NCBI RefSeq assembly: GCF_014873755.1
Contig: NZ_JADBEG010000001.1
Coordinates: forward strand, 4,838,501 to 4,902,500
Source of the DNA: Amycolatopsis lexingtonensis
GTDB lineage: Bacteria; Actinomycetota; Actinomycetes; Mycobacteriales; Pseudonocardiaceae
Length of the DNA stretch: 64,000 bases
Reading direction: 5' to 3'
In this document: in pieces, positions 44,835-53,768 of the stretch
Layout: each line of letters begins with the position of its first letter
Position numbering within the stretch: position 1 is the stretch's first letter
Made by a program: the position numbers and the translations under genes
The notes under the pieces: model-generated
Seen by the model: only the letters and a program-made list of their open reading frames with translations
Databases searched by the model: none
What the model was told of the DNA's origin: nothing

Positions 44835-45704
44835 TCACCGCGGTTCGGGCCGCCAGTAGCCGACCACCAGCGCCGCGACCAGCACGGCCGCGCCGCACCA
44901 GGCCGTGACGCCCAGCCGTTCCCCGAGCAGCACCGCGGACAGCACGGCCGCCGTCAGCGGCTCGAGCACCGCCGACAGCGCGCCCAGCAGCGGGTGCGCG
45001 TCGGCCAGGCCGCGCAGGTACGCCGCGTAGGCGAGTGCGGTCGGGACGACGCCGAGGTAGCAGGCCACCAGGAGGACGTCCGCGTGCAGCGGCAGCACCA
45101 TGCCGGTCCAGCTCGCGACCGGGGTCAGCAGCAGCCCGCCGGTCAGGCAGCCGAACGCCGTCGTGGGCAGCGGCTCCAGGCCCTCGACCGGCTTGGCGGT
45201 GAGCAGCGTCAGCGCCGCGAAGCCCGCCGCGGCCAGCAGCGCGAAGCCGAGGCCGCCGAGGGTGGCCACGGCGTCCGGTGACCAGCGCAGCAGCACCAGG
45301 CCGGCGAGCGTGCCCGCCACCGAGACCAGCGTCCAGCCGCGGGGCTTCCGCGTGCCGGCGAGGGTGACCACGACGGGCGCGGCGCCGATCGTGGTCATGG
45401 TCGCGATGCTGACGGAGCTGAGCGCGACGGCGGCGAAGTAGCTCGCCTGGAACAACGCGAACAGCCCGCCGACGGCGAGGACGCGCTTGGCCGCTCCGGC
45501 CGTGCGCGGGAAGGTTCCGCCCGTCAGGAGGACGAACAGGGTGGCGGCCCCGCCGCCGACGAGCAGCCGGTAGGCGGCGACGGCGAGCGGGTGGAGGCCG
45601 GCGAGTTCGCCGAGCAGCGAGCCGGCCAGGCCACCGGTGCCCCAGAGGACACCGGCGAGGACGAGCGCGGCCGAAGAACGGGCGCGCGTGGGCAGGTACA
45701 CCAA
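44835..45704 (-). CDS. EamA/DMT-family exporter
   Basis: This 289-residue permease has ten membrane segments in two EamA repeats. LVLAGVLWGTGGLAGSLLG opens the first; LLAAAGFAALTLLTAKP and GALSAVLEPLTAAVLSAVLLGE belong to the second. Many family members export amino acids such as threonine or homoserine. The start is TTG at 45704, seven bases after AGGAG; GTG at 45701 is equally possible. A short open frame with its own -10 box lies upstream and may be a leader peptide. Confidence 0.84.
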   Translation of the reverse strand: MVYLPTRARSSAALVLAGVLWGTGGLAGSLLGELAGLHPLAVAAYRLLVGGGAATLFVLLTGGTFPRTAGAAKRVLAVGGLFALFQASYFAAVALSSVSIATMTTIGAAPVVVTLAGTRKPRGWTLVSVAGTLAGLVLLRWSPDAVATLGGLGFALLAAAGFAALTLLTAKPVEGLEPLPTTAFGCLTGGLLLTPVASWTGMVLPLHADVLLVACYLGVVPTALAYAAYLRGLADAHPLLGALSAVLEPLTAAVLSAVLLGERLGVTAWCGAAVLVAALVVGYWRPEPR

Positions 45705-45809
45705 AGGAACGCTCCTGCGTCGAAGGAAAAGGGAGATCGACGACGCGGGGCGGTGCGCAAGACGAAGCCGCCGCGGGCGCTCAGGCCACGCGGCGAGGGA
45801 CCACCCCGC

Positions 45810-45851
45810 TCAGGCGCGGGGCGGTGGGGTGACGAGGAAGATCCGGTGCAC
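45810..45851 (-). CDS. Possible 13-residue leader peptide upstream of EamA
   Basis: GTG at 45851 opens MHRIFLVTPPPRA and a stop. TAGGTT eight bases upstream fits a -10 box, so the transcript would be leaderless at this GTG. A GC-rich stem (CCCCGC...GCGGGG) covers the end of the frame. About 105 bases separate it from the EamA start. This is the layout of a translation-controlled leader, but the peptide has no run of one amino acid. It is a weak call. Confidence 0.35.
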   Translation of the reverse strand: MHRIFLVTPPPRA

Positions 45852-46003
45852 GAGGGGAACCTAGCGGCCGGGTGAGTGGTGGCGCGACGGGTTTTCCACA
45901 AGGTGGCGCGGTTGTGGACAGCCGGGCCTCGGAGCGGCTTTGCGGGCGGTTTCGTCGGACGGGGCCGATAAACTGGACATGGGACGCCCCCCAGGGAGGG
46001 CGG

Positions 46004-46029
46004 GGGCCCGCCGGCGAACCGGCGGGCCC
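46004..46029 (-). terminator. Terminator of the DUF885 gene
   Basis: A perfect 11-bp stem GGGCCCGCCGG with tetraloop CGAA begins five bases after the DUF885 stop on the minus strand. Confidence 0.75.
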
Positions 46030-46034
46030 ACACC

Positions 46035-47720
46035 TCAGTCCAGCTTCGCCAGCTGCTCCCGCAGCGTGTCCAGCCCCATGCCGCCCATCTTCAGCGCCTC
46101 CGTGTGGAACCGCTTGATGTCGAACGCCGCCCCCGCGCGGGCCTGGGCCTCCGCGCGGGCCGTCAGCCAGAGGCGCTCGCCGATCTTGTACGCCGGGGCC
46201 TGGCCGGGCCAGCCCAGGTAGCGGTCGATCTCGTCGCGGAGGTGGGCTTCGTCGGTGATCGTGCGGGTCAGCATGAACTCCAGGCCCAGCTCCGGCGTCC
46301 AGCGCTCGCCCTCGTGGAACCCGGTCCCCGCGGGGATGGTCAGCTCCAGGTGCATGCCGAGGTCGACGACCACCCGGGCGGCGCGGAACAGCTGTTCCGA
46401 GAGCATGCCCAGCAGGTCGCCGTCGTCCGACAGGTAGCCCAGTTCCTCCATCAGGCGCTCCGAATACAGCGCCCAGCCCTCCGCGTGGCCCGACGTGAAC
46501 GCCATCAGGCGCTGGTACTTGTTCAGCGACGCCGACTGGTCGACCGCCGTCGCGATCTGGAGGTGGTGGCCCGGTGCGCCCTCGTGGTAGACCGTGCTCG
46601 TTTCGCGCCACGTGCTGAACTCGTCGCGGCCGGCCGGCAGGGACCACCACATGCGGCCCGGGCGGGCGAAGTCCTCGCTCGGGCCCGTGTAGTACGCGCC
46701 GACGCCGCCGCCGGGCGGGGCGATCTTGCACTCCAGGGCCATCACGCGGTCGGAGATCTCGAAGTGCTTGCCGCGCAACGATTCCAGGGCGCCGTCGGAC
46801 AGGCGCTGCATCCACGCCTCGAACTCCGTGCGGCCGTGGACGCGGTAGCGCGGGTCGGCGTCCAGGATCGCCGCGGCTTCCTTCGGGGTCGCGCCGGCCT
46901 TGACGCGGTTCGCGACCGCGCGCATTTCCGCTTCGAGGCGGGAAAACTCGGCCCAGCCCCACTCGTAGGCCTCGCGCAGGTCGAGCGCGGCGCCGACGAA
47001 GTACCGCGACCACAGGCGGTAGGCGTCCTCGCCGACAGCGTCCTTGACCGGGGCCTTCGGCGCCAGCTCGGCGCGCAGGAACCCGGCGAACTCGGCGAAC
47101 GCCTCGTCGGCGGCCCGCGCGCCGTGCGCGAGGTCGCTCTTCAGCGCTTCACCCTGCGAAGACGCGCCGTCGACGAGCGCGGCGAAGAAGCCCTTCGCGT
47201 CCTTCAGCCCCGCCCACGTCTCGCACTGCCCCGCGACCTTCGAGACCTGCCGCAGCGCCGCGACGTGGCCCGCGTCGGCGCCCGCGAGGAGTCCTGCGCG
47301 GACGCCGGCCAGTGCCTTCGGGACCTCGCCGATGCGGGCCGCGACGACCGACCAGTCCTGCTCCGACTCCAGCGGCATCAGGTCGAACACCATCCGCAGC
47401 TCCTGGACGGGGCTGGAGATGGGGTTCAGGCTCGCCACATCGAGGCCGGCTTCGTGGATCTCCAGCTCCAGGCCCAGGCGCTCGGTGAAGACGGCCTGCG
47501 CGGCCCGTTCCGCGGCGTCCCGGGGTTCGGCGGCCGCGACGGCGGCGTGCGCCCGCGCGGCCAGCCCGGCGCGCTCGGCGAAACCCTCCGCCGAGTAGTC
47601 GGTCAGCCGGTGGTCGTGGCCGGCGATGCCGTGGGAGGTCGCGGCGACCGGGTCCGCGGCCGCGTAGTCGTCGACGTAGCGGTCGCAGATGCCGTTGACG
47701 TCTGAAGCAGTGGAAGCCAT
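46035..47720 (-). CDS. DUF885 family putative metallopeptidase
   Basis: This 561-residue protein matches DUF885. The metal site is TVYHEGAPGHHLQI, with HEGxPGHH as in the family, and a second conserved block is FTSGHAEGWALYSERL. The N-terminal helical part starts ICDRYVDDYAAADP. Members look like carboxypeptidase-type zinc enzymes, but few have been studied. The ATG at 47720 gives MASTASDV; a GTG nine bases upstream is possible. No signal peptide is seen, so it is cytoplasmic. Confidence 0.85.
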   Translation of the reverse strand: MASTASDVNGICDRYVDDYAAADPVAATSHGIAGHDHRLTDYSAEGFAERAGLAARAHAAVAAAEPRDAAERAAQAVFTERLGLELEIHEAGLDVASLNPISSPVQELRMVFDLMPLESEQDWSVVAARIGEVPKALAGVRAGLLAGADAGHVAALRQVSKVAGQCETWAGLKDAKGFFAALVDGASSQGEALKSDLAHGARAADEAFAEFAGFLRAELAPKAPVKDAVGEDAYRLWSRYFVGAALDLREAYEWGWAEFSRLEAEMRAVANRVKAGATPKEAAAILDADPRYRVHGRTEFEAWMQRLSDGALESLRGKHFEISDRVMALECKIAPPGGGVGAYYTGPSEDFARPGRMWWSLPAGRDEFSTWRETSTVYHEGAPGHHLQIATAVDQSASLNKYQRLMAFTSGHAEGWALYSERLMEELGYLSDDGDLLGMLSEQLFRAARVVVDLGMHLELTIPAGTGFHEGERWTPELGLEFMLTRTITDEAHLRDEIDRYLGWPGQAPAYKIGERLWLTARAEAQARAGAAFDIKRFHTEALKMGGMGLDTLREQLAKLD

Positions 47721-47762
47721 GTGCCGCACGCTACCGGGCCACCCGGACCCGGTGGTACGTAC

Positions 47763-48647
47763 TTAAGCACGGGCCGGGACGAGCCCCAGGCGGGCGACGA
47801 CCTCGCGCGTCGCCTTCGACCGGTTGAACGTGTAGAAGTGCAGGTTCGGCACGCCCTCGGCGATCAGCCTCTCGCACAGCTCGGTGGTGACGTCGATGCC
47901 CGCGGCGCGGAACGCCTTGGCGTCGTCGGCCAGCGGCTCGAGCCGGTCGAGCAGCTTCCGCGGGGCCGGCGCGCCGGACAGCTTGATCGTCGTCTGCAGG
48001 GTCCGCATCGTCGTCAGCGGCATGACGCCGGGCAGCACCGGGACGTCGCAGCCGGTCGCGGCGACCCGGTCGCGCAGCCGCAGGAAGTCCTCGGCGTCGT
48101 GGAACAGCTGGGCGATCGCGAAGTCGGCGCCCGCCCGCAGCTTGCGGACCAGGTACTTCGTGTCGGTCTCCAGGTCGGCGGAGCGCGGGTGGCCGTAGGT
48201 GTACGCCGACACGCCGACGCAGAAGTCGCCCAGCTCGCGCACGAGCTGGACGAGCTCTTCGGCGTAGGTCAGGCCCTCCGGGTGCGGGATCCAGTCGCCG
48301 TAGACGTCGCCCGGCGGGTCGCCGCGCAGCGCGAGGATGTTGCGGACGCCGACCGAGGCGTACCAGCCGATGACGTTGCGCAGCTCGGCGACGGAGTGGT
48401 TGACCGCCGTCAGGTGCGCCATCGGCACCAGCGTCGTCTCGGTCGCGACGCGCGCGATGCTGCGGATCGTGCCGTCGCGGCTGGAGCCGCCGGCGCCGTA
48501 GGTGATCGACATGTAGGCCGGGTCGTACGACTCGAGCTCCCGGATCGCCTTCCACAGGACGGCCTCGTCCGCCGCGTCCCGGGGCGGGAAGAACTCGATG
48601 GAGAACTTCGGCCCGTCTCCGCGCAACCGCTCGATCACCGACGTCAT
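47763..48647 (-). CDS. metF: Methylenetetrahydrofolate reductase
   Basis: This 294-residue flavoprotein makes 5-methyltetrahydrofolate for methionine synthesis. Landmarks are SIEFFPPRD with the conserved Glu, YMSITYGAGGSSRDGT, ILALRGDPPGD and QLFHDAEDFLRL. The ATG at 48647 gives MTSVIERL. In mycobacteria a related gene (Rv2172c) lies next to a prenyl synthase and pknL, as here. No SAM or B12 riboswitch is apparent in the 106-base gap before the divergent gene. Confidence 0.94.
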   Translation of the reverse strand: MTSVIERLRGDGPKFSIEFFPPRDAADEAVLWKAIRELESYDPAYMSITYGAGGSSRDGTIRSIARVATETTLVPMAHLTAVNHSVAELRNVIGWYASVGVRNILALRGDPPGDVYGDWIPHPEGLTYAEELVQLVRELGDFCVGVSAYTYGHPRSADLETDTKYLVRKLRAGADFAIAQLFHDAEDFLRLRDRVAATGCDVPVLPGVMPLTTMRTLQTTIKLSGAPAPRKLLDRLEPLADDAKAFRAAGIDVTTELCERLIAEGVPNLHFYTFNRSKATREVVARLGLVPARA

Positions 48648-48741
48648 GCCTGCATGTTAAGGGCCGACGCCCGCCATGCGGGAGCCCCCGTCCGCGTCGC
48701 GAGACTGCGGTTCGACTCACATTCGAGGCGCTATGGCGGAC

Positions 48742-48747
48742 TAAACT
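48742..48747 (+). promoter_or_regulatory. -10 box of a probable leaderless promoter (MerB-like gene)
   Basis: TAAACT fits TAnnnT and ends six bases before the GTG at 48754. There is no Shine-Dalgarno, so translation probably starts at the 5' end of the transcript. Confidence 0.5.
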
Positions 48748-48753
48748 GGCTGA

Positions 48754-49443
48754 GTGCGCGAAGACGACGTGAGCTGGGACGAGGACGTTCGCCTGGCGGT
48801 CTACCACGCGTTCGCCGACCGAGGCCGGGCTCCGACCGCCCCGGAGCTGGCCGACGCGGCCGGTGGCTCGCTGGCCGTCGCGAAGCAGGCGCTGCACCGC
48901 CTCGCCGACGCCCACCACCTGGTGCTCGACGACTGCGAGCACGTCGTGCTGGCGCACCCGTTCGCCGCGCGGCCGCTCGGGTTCTCCGTGATGGGCTCGC
49001 ACACGCTGTGGTGGGGCGGCTGCGCGTGGGACTCCTTCGCCATCCCGCACCTGGTCGAGGATGAGCCGGAGGTGCTGATCGCGACGCGCTGCCCCGGCTG
49101 CGGCCAGCCGCACGCGCTGGTGGTGAACCGGGCCGGGCCGCCGGAGGGCGCGCAGGTGGCGCACTTCCTCGTGCCCGTCGCGCGGATGTGGGACGACGTG
49201 CTGCACACGTGCGCGAACCAGCGGCTGTTCTGCTGCGAGTCCTGTGTGGACGCCTGGCTCGCGGAAACCGGCCGGGACAAGGGGTGCGTGCTGGACCTCG
49301 TGACGCTGTGGCGGCTCGCGCGCGGCTGGTACGAAGGCCGGCTCGAGCGCGGTTACCGGCGCCGGGAGCCGGACAGCGCGGCCGCCTACTTCGCCGAGGC
49401 GGGCCTGACGGGGTCGTTCTGGGCCGCCACGGCCGGAGTCTGA
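48754..49443 (+). CDS. Organomercurial lyase (MerB) family protein
   Basis: This 229-residue protein has a winged-helix N-terminal domain (APTAPELADAAGGSLAVAKQ) and a MerB-like catalytic domain. The triad of MerB (Cys96, Asp99, Cys159) has counterparts at Cys90 and Asp93 in GGCAWDSFAIPHL and Cys160 or Cys161 in LFCCESCVDAW. An extra CPGC pair at 113-116 may bind metal. No merA, merR or merT is near. It may cleave C-Hg bonds or serve another thiol chemistry. The start is the leaderless GTG at 48754. Confidence 0.8.
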   Translation: MREDDVSWDEDVRLAVYHAFADRGRAPTAPELADAAGGSLAVAKQALHRLADAHHLVLDDCEHVVLAHPFAARPLGFSVMGSHTLWWGGCAWDSFAIPHLVEDEPEVLIATRCPGCGQPHALVVNRAGPPEGAQVAHFLVPVARMWDDVLHTCANQRLFCCESCVDAWLAETGRDKGCVLDLVTLWRLARGWYEGRLERGYRRREPDSAAAYFAEAGLTGSFWAATAGV

Positions 49444-49503
49444 TTCACCACATCCGGGTGCCCCGGCGGCCCGCGCGCCCGCGGGTTCGGCGAGGATGGC
49501 GGC

Positions 49504-50592
49504 ATGAACGCGTCCGCCGACACCGACCTGCCCGCCCACGTCGAGCGGGCGCTGGCCGGGTTCCTCGACCGGGCGGGCACCGAGATCCTGGGTACCGAGC
49601 CGACGGTGGCCGCCGGCATCGACGCGCTGCGCGGGTTCGTGCTGAACGGCGGCAAGCGGCTGCGCCCGACGTTCGCCTGGTGGGGCTGGCGCGGCGCGGG
49701 TGGCGACCCGGCCGGCCCGGACGCCGAGGGCGTGCTGCAGGCGGTGGCCAGCCTCGAGCTGATCCAGGCCTGCGCGCTGATCCACGACGACCTCATCGAC
49801 TCCTCCGACTCCCGCCGCGGCTTCCCGACCGTGCACATCGCGGGCGCGAAGCTGCACGCCGACCAGGGCTGGCTCGGCTCCCCCGCGACGTTCGGCCTGG
49901 CCACCGCGGTGCTCGTCGGCGACCTGGCGCTGGCCTGGGCGGACGACATGTTCGCCGACGCGCCGCTGCCCGCCGGGACGCTCGCCGCCGCGCGCCCGGC
50001 GTGGCGCGCGATGCGCACCGAAGTGCTCGCCGGCCAGTACCTCGACGTCCGCACGCAGGCCACCGGCGACGCTTCCGTCGAAGCCGCGCTCAAGATCGAC
50101 CGGCTCAAGACCGCCGCCTACACCGTGCAGCGGCCGCTGCACCTGGGCGCCGCGCTCGGCGGGGCCTCCCCCGAGCTGATCGCCACGCTGCTGGAGTTCG
50201 GCGGTGAGGTCGGCGTCGCGTTCCAGCTGCGTGACGACCTGCTCGGCGTGTTCGGCGACCCGTCGGTCACCGGCAAGCCCGCCGGCGACGACCTGCGCGA
50301 AGGCAAGCGCACGCTGCTCGTCGCGCTCGGCCTGCAGCTCGCCGCCGAAAAGGGCGAGCAAGCCGCGGCCACCGTGATCGCGGACGCGATCGGCGACGCC
50401 GACCTCTCCGACGAGGGCGTCGAGACCGTCCGGATGGCGTTGCAGCAGGTCGGCGCGGTCGACGCCGTCGAGCGCCGGATCGACGAGCTGACGACGGCGG
50501 CGATGGCCGCGCTCGAGCGCGCGCACCTGGCCGAGCCGGCGCCGGAGGCGCTGACCGGGCTGGTCGTCAAGGCCACCCAGCGGACGTACTGA
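49504..50592 (+). CDS. crtE: Geranylgeranyl diphosphate synthase
   Basis: This 362-residue trans-prenyltransferase makes GGPP for carotenoids. The first aspartate motif is ALIHDDLIDSSD (DD at about 95-96) and the second is LRDDLLGVFGD. GGKRLRPT binds the allylic diphosphate. The ATG at 49504 is used. It is the first of three carotenoid genes; the same position in mycobacteria is held by idsA2 (Rv2173). Confidence 0.92.
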   Translation: MNASADTDLPAHVERALAGFLDRAGTEILGTEPTVAAGIDALRGFVLNGGKRLRPTFAWWGWRGAGGDPAGPDAEGVLQAVASLELIQACALIHDDLIDSSDSRRGFPTVHIAGAKLHADQGWLGSPATFGLATAVLVGDLALAWADDMFADAPLPAGTLAAARPAWRAMRTEVLAGQYLDVRTQATGDASVEAALKIDRLKTAAYTVQRPLHLGAALGGASPELIATLLEFGGEVGVAFQLRDDLLGVFGDPSVTGKPAGDDLREGKRTLLVALGLQLAAEKGEQAAATVIADAIGDADLSDEGVETVRMALQQVGAVDAVERRIDELTTAAMAALERAHLAEPAPEALTGLVVKATQRTY

Positions 50593-50593
50593 C

Positions 50594-52066
50594 GTGCGGC
50601 GCATCGACGGGGCGACCGACCACGTCGTCGTGATCGGCGCCGGGCTGGCCGGCCTTTCCGCGACCCTGCACCTGCTCGGCTCGGGCCGGCGCGTCACGCT
50701 GCTGGAGCAGGCGGACACCCCCGGCGGCCGGGCGGGCCAGCAGAGCTTCGACGGCAACGCGGTCGACACCGGCGCGAGCGTGCTGACCATGCCGGAACTG
50801 CTGGAAGAGGCGTTCGCCGCGGTCGGCGAACCGCTGGCCAAGAACCTGCGCCTGACCCGGCTCGACCCGGCGTACCGGGCGCGCTTCGCCGACGGCAGCT
50901 CTCTCGCGCTGCGCACCGACGGCGACGCTATGGAGGCCGAGATCCGCGCCTTCGCCGGCGCCCGCGAGGCGGCGGGCTACCGGGCGCTGCGGCGCTGGCT
51001 GAGCGAGCTGTACGCGGTGCAGAAGGACCGGTTCATCGGGACGAACTTCGATTCGCCCGCCGACCTGGCCCGCCCCGAGCTGGTGAAGCTCGCCGCGCTG
51101 GGCGGGTTCGGCAGGCTCGGCCCGCGCATCGGCCGCTACCTGCGCGACGAGCGGGTCCGGCGGCTCTTCTCCTTCCAGGCGCTGTACGCCGGTCTCGACC
51201 CGGCGCGGGCGATCGGCGCGTACGGCGTCATCGCCTACATGGACACCGTCGGCGGCGTCTACTACCCCGAAGGCGGGATGGGCGAGATCGGCCGGGCGAT
51301 GACCGGCGCCGCCGCCCGGGCGGGCGCGGACGTCCGGTTCGGCACCGAAGCGGCCTGGCTCGAACGGGTGAATTCGCGGGTGCGCGCCGTGCGGACGCGC
51401 TCGGGCGAGCGGATCGCGTGCGACGCCGTCGTGCTGGCGACCGAGCTGTCGTCGGCGTACCGGCTCATCGGCGCGCGGCCTCGGCGGCCGCTGCCGCTGC
51501 GCTACTCGCCGTCGGCCGTCGTCCTGCACGGGCGGACCACCGCGAAATGGGACCTCGGGCACCACACGATCTTCTTCGGCGACGCCTGGGAGCGGACGTT
51601 CGCGGAGATCATCCGCGACGGCAAGCTGATGAGCGACCCGTCGCTGCTGGTCACCCGGCCGACCGCGACCGACCCGGGGCTGGCCGGGCGCGGTGGCGAG
51701 ATCGTGTCGGTGCTCGCGCCGGCGCCGAACACCCAGCGCGGCCCGATCGACTGGGACCGCGTGCGCGGGCCGTACCGCGAAGAGCTGTTCCGCACGCTGG
51801 AAGCGCGCGGCCTGACCGGTTTCGGCGACGAGTTCAGCGTGGACGAGACGATCACCCCGGCGGACTGGGCGGCGCGCGGGCTTGGCGCCGGAACGCCGTT
51901 CTCGCTGGCGCACACGTTCGCGCAGACCGGCCCGTTCCGGCCGGCGAACCTGGTGCGCGCGGCGGGCAACGTCGTGCTCGCCGGCTCCGGCACCACCCCC
52001 GGCGTCGGCATCCCGCCGGTGCTCATCTCGGGACGACTCGCGGCGGAAAGGATCACCGGCCGGTGA
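50594..52066 (+). CDS. crtI: Phytoene desaturase
   Basis: This 490-residue FAD enzyme dehydrogenates phytoene to lycopene or a related polyene. The FAD motif is VVVIGAGLAGLSATLHL, followed by PGGRAGQQSFDG, and the C-terminal signature is VVLAGSGTTPGVGIPPVLIS. The GTG at 50594 starts two bases after the crtE stop. The 3' end overlaps crtB as GTGA. Confidence 0.93.
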   Translation: MRRIDGATDHVVVIGAGLAGLSATLHLLGSGRRVTLLEQADTPGGRAGQQSFDGNAVDTGASVLTMPELLEEAFAAVGEPLAKNLRLTRLDPAYRARFADGSSLALRTDGDAMEAEIRAFAGAREAAGYRALRRWLSELYAVQKDRFIGTNFDSPADLARPELVKLAALGGFGRLGPRIGRYLRDERVRRLFSFQALYAGLDPARAIGAYGVIAYMDTVGGVYYPEGGMGEIGRAMTGAAARAGADVRFGTEAAWLERVNSRVRAVRTRSGERIACDAVVLATELSSAYRLIGARPRRPLPLRYSPSAVVLHGRTTAKWDLGHHTIFFGDAWERTFAEIIRDGKLMSDPSLLVTRPTATDPGLAGRGGEIVSVLAPAPNTQRGPIDWDRVRGPYREELFRTLEARGLTGFGDEFSVDETITPADWAARGLGAGTPFSLAHTFAQTGPFRPANLVRAAGNVVLAGSGTTPGVGIPPVLISGRLAAERITGR

Positions 52067-52989
52067 ACGAACTCGACGCCGCGGGCATCCGCGCGCCGGA
52101 GCTGCGGGCCGCCTACACCGAGTGCCGGCGCATCAACGCGCACCACGGGCGCACGTTCTTCCTGGCCACCCGGCTGCTGCCGGCCCGGGCCCGCCCGGCG
52201 GCGCACGCGCTGTACGGGTTCGCGCGGATGGCCGACGAACTGGTCGACAACCCGGTGCCCGGCAGCGACCCGGCGGCTTCGCTCGACCGCGTCGGCGCCA
52301 TGGTCGACGTCGTCTTCGACGGCGGGACCCCGGACGACGCGGTGCTGGTGGCGCTGGCCGACACCGTGCGCCGCTACGACCTTTCGCGCGACTTGTTCGC
52401 CGCGTTCCTGAAGTCGATGCGGATGGACCTTTCGCCGGTCGAGTTCGCGACCTTCGCAGAGCTGGGCGAGTACATGTACGGCTCGGCGGCGGTGATCGGG
52501 CTGCAGATGCTGCCGGTGTTTGGCACGATCGGGCCGCTTGCGGACGCCGAGCCGGGGGCGATCGCGCTCGGTGAGGCGTTCCAGCTGACGAACTTCCTGC
52601 GCGACGTCGGCGAAGACCTCGACCGGGGCCGGCTGTACCTGCCGGTTTCGGAGCTGGCCGCGTTCGGCGTCTCACGCTCGATGCTGGAGCGGCGCGCACC
52701 GGACCCGCGGATCCGCGCGGCGCTGGCGTACTTCGTCGCGCGGACGCGGGCGGTGTACCGGCGGGCCGAAGCCGGGGTTTCGTTGCTGCGCCCCGAATCC
52801 CGGCCGTGCGTGCGGACCGCGCTGACGCTGTACCAGGGCATCCTCGACGAGATCGTCGCCTTGGACTACGACATCCTGACGCGGCGAGCGGTGGTGCCGA
52901 AGTCACGCAGGCTGGTGGTCGCGCTACCTCCCTTGGCCGCGGTCTGGGCGCGCGAGACGTTCGGGGGCAGTCGTAGGCTGCGATCATGA
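52063..52989 (+). CDS. crtB: Phytoene synthase
   Basis: This 308-residue enzyme joins two GGPP to give phytoene. The aspartate motifs are FARMADELVDN and NFLRDVGEDLDRGRLYLP, both diagnostic. The GTG at 52063 overlaps the crtI stop. No cyclase (crtY) or later modifying gene follows, so the product may be an acyclic carotene or be finished elsewhere. The 3' end overlaps the LLM gene as ATGA. Confidence 0.94.
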   Translation: MNELDAAGIRAPELRAAYTECRRINAHHGRTFFLATRLLPARARPAAHALYGFARMADELVDNPVPGSDPAASLDRVGAMVDVVFDGGTPDDAVLVALADTVRRYDLSRDLFAAFLKSMRMDLSPVEFATFAELGEYMYGSAAVIGLQMLPVFGTIGPLADAEPGAIALGEAFQLTNFLRDVGEDLDRGRLYLPVSELAAFGVSRSMLERRAPDPRIRAALAYFVARTRAVYRRAEAGVSLLRPESRPCVRTALTLYQGILDEIVALDYDILTRRAVVPKSRRLVVALPPLAAVWARETFGGSRRLRS

Positions 52990-53765
52990 CCGAACGACGC
53001 ATCCGGATCGGCCTGCAGCTCCAGCCGCAGCACGCCGACTACGACAGCATCCGGCGCACCGCGTCGGCCGCCGAGGATCTCGGGGCCGACATCGTCTTCA
53101 ACTGGGACCACTTCTACCCGCTGTACGGCGACCCCGACGGCATGCACTTCGAGTGCTGGACGATGCTCGGCGCGTGGGCGGAGTCGACGTCCCGCGTCGA
53201 GATCGGCGCGCTGGTGACCTGCAACAGCTACCGCAACCCCGAACTGCTGGCCGACATGGCCCGCACGGTCGACCACATCTCCGGCGGCCGGCTCATCCTC
53301 GGCATCGGCTCCGGCTGGTTCGAGAAGGACTACGACGAGTACGGCTACGAGTTCGGCACCGCGGGCGGCCGCCTCGACGACCTCGCGGAGTCCCTCCCGC
53401 GCATCGAGTCGCGCCTCGGCAAGCTGAACCCGGCCCCGACGCGCAAGATCCCGGTGCTGATCGGCGGCGGCGGCGAGAAGAAGACGCTCAAGCTGGTCGC
53501 CAAGCACGGCGACATCTGGCACGGCTTCGGCGACCCGGAGGTCGTCGAGCGCAAGGTCAAGATCCTCGACCAGCACTGCGCGGACGTCGGCCGCGACCCG
53601 GGCGAGATCGAGCGCTCGTGCGGCGTGCAGGGCGAGCCGGACGAGCTGGGCCCGAAGCTCCTGGACCTGGGCGTCACGACGTTCACGGTCGGCGTGGGCG
53701 GCCCGGACTACGACCTGGGCGCGCTCGAGAAGTGGGTCGCCTGGCGGGACAAGACCAACAGCTGA
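52986..53765 (+). CDS. LLM-class F420-dependent oxidoreductase
   Basis: This 259-residue protein is a luciferase-like barrel enzyme with LGADIVFNWDHFYPLYG, the loop RLILGIGSGWFEKDYDEYGY and PVLIGGGGEKKTLKLVAKHG. These are typical of F420-using members in actinobacteria. It overlaps crtB by 4 bases and so belongs to the same transcript, but a role in carotenoid modification is not shown. The substrate is unknown. Confidence 0.85.
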   Translation: MTERRIRIGLQLQPQHADYDSIRRTASAAEDLGADIVFNWDHFYPLYGDPDGMHFECWTMLGAWAESTSRVEIGALVTCNSYRNPELLADMARTVDHISGGRLILGIGSGWFEKDYDEYGYEFGTAGGRLDDLAESLPRIESRLGKLNPAPTRKIPVLIGGGGEKKTLKLVAKHGDIWHGFGDPEVVERKVKILDQHCADVGRDPGEIERSCGVQGEPDELGPKLLDLGVTTFTVGVGGPDYDLGALEKWVAWRDKTNS

Positions 53766-53768
53766 GTT

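Noticed and set aside
48648..48753. SAM or cobalamin riboswitch before metF
   Set aside because: The gap is only 106 bases and is shared with a divergent leaderless gene; no riboswitch core sequence was recognised.
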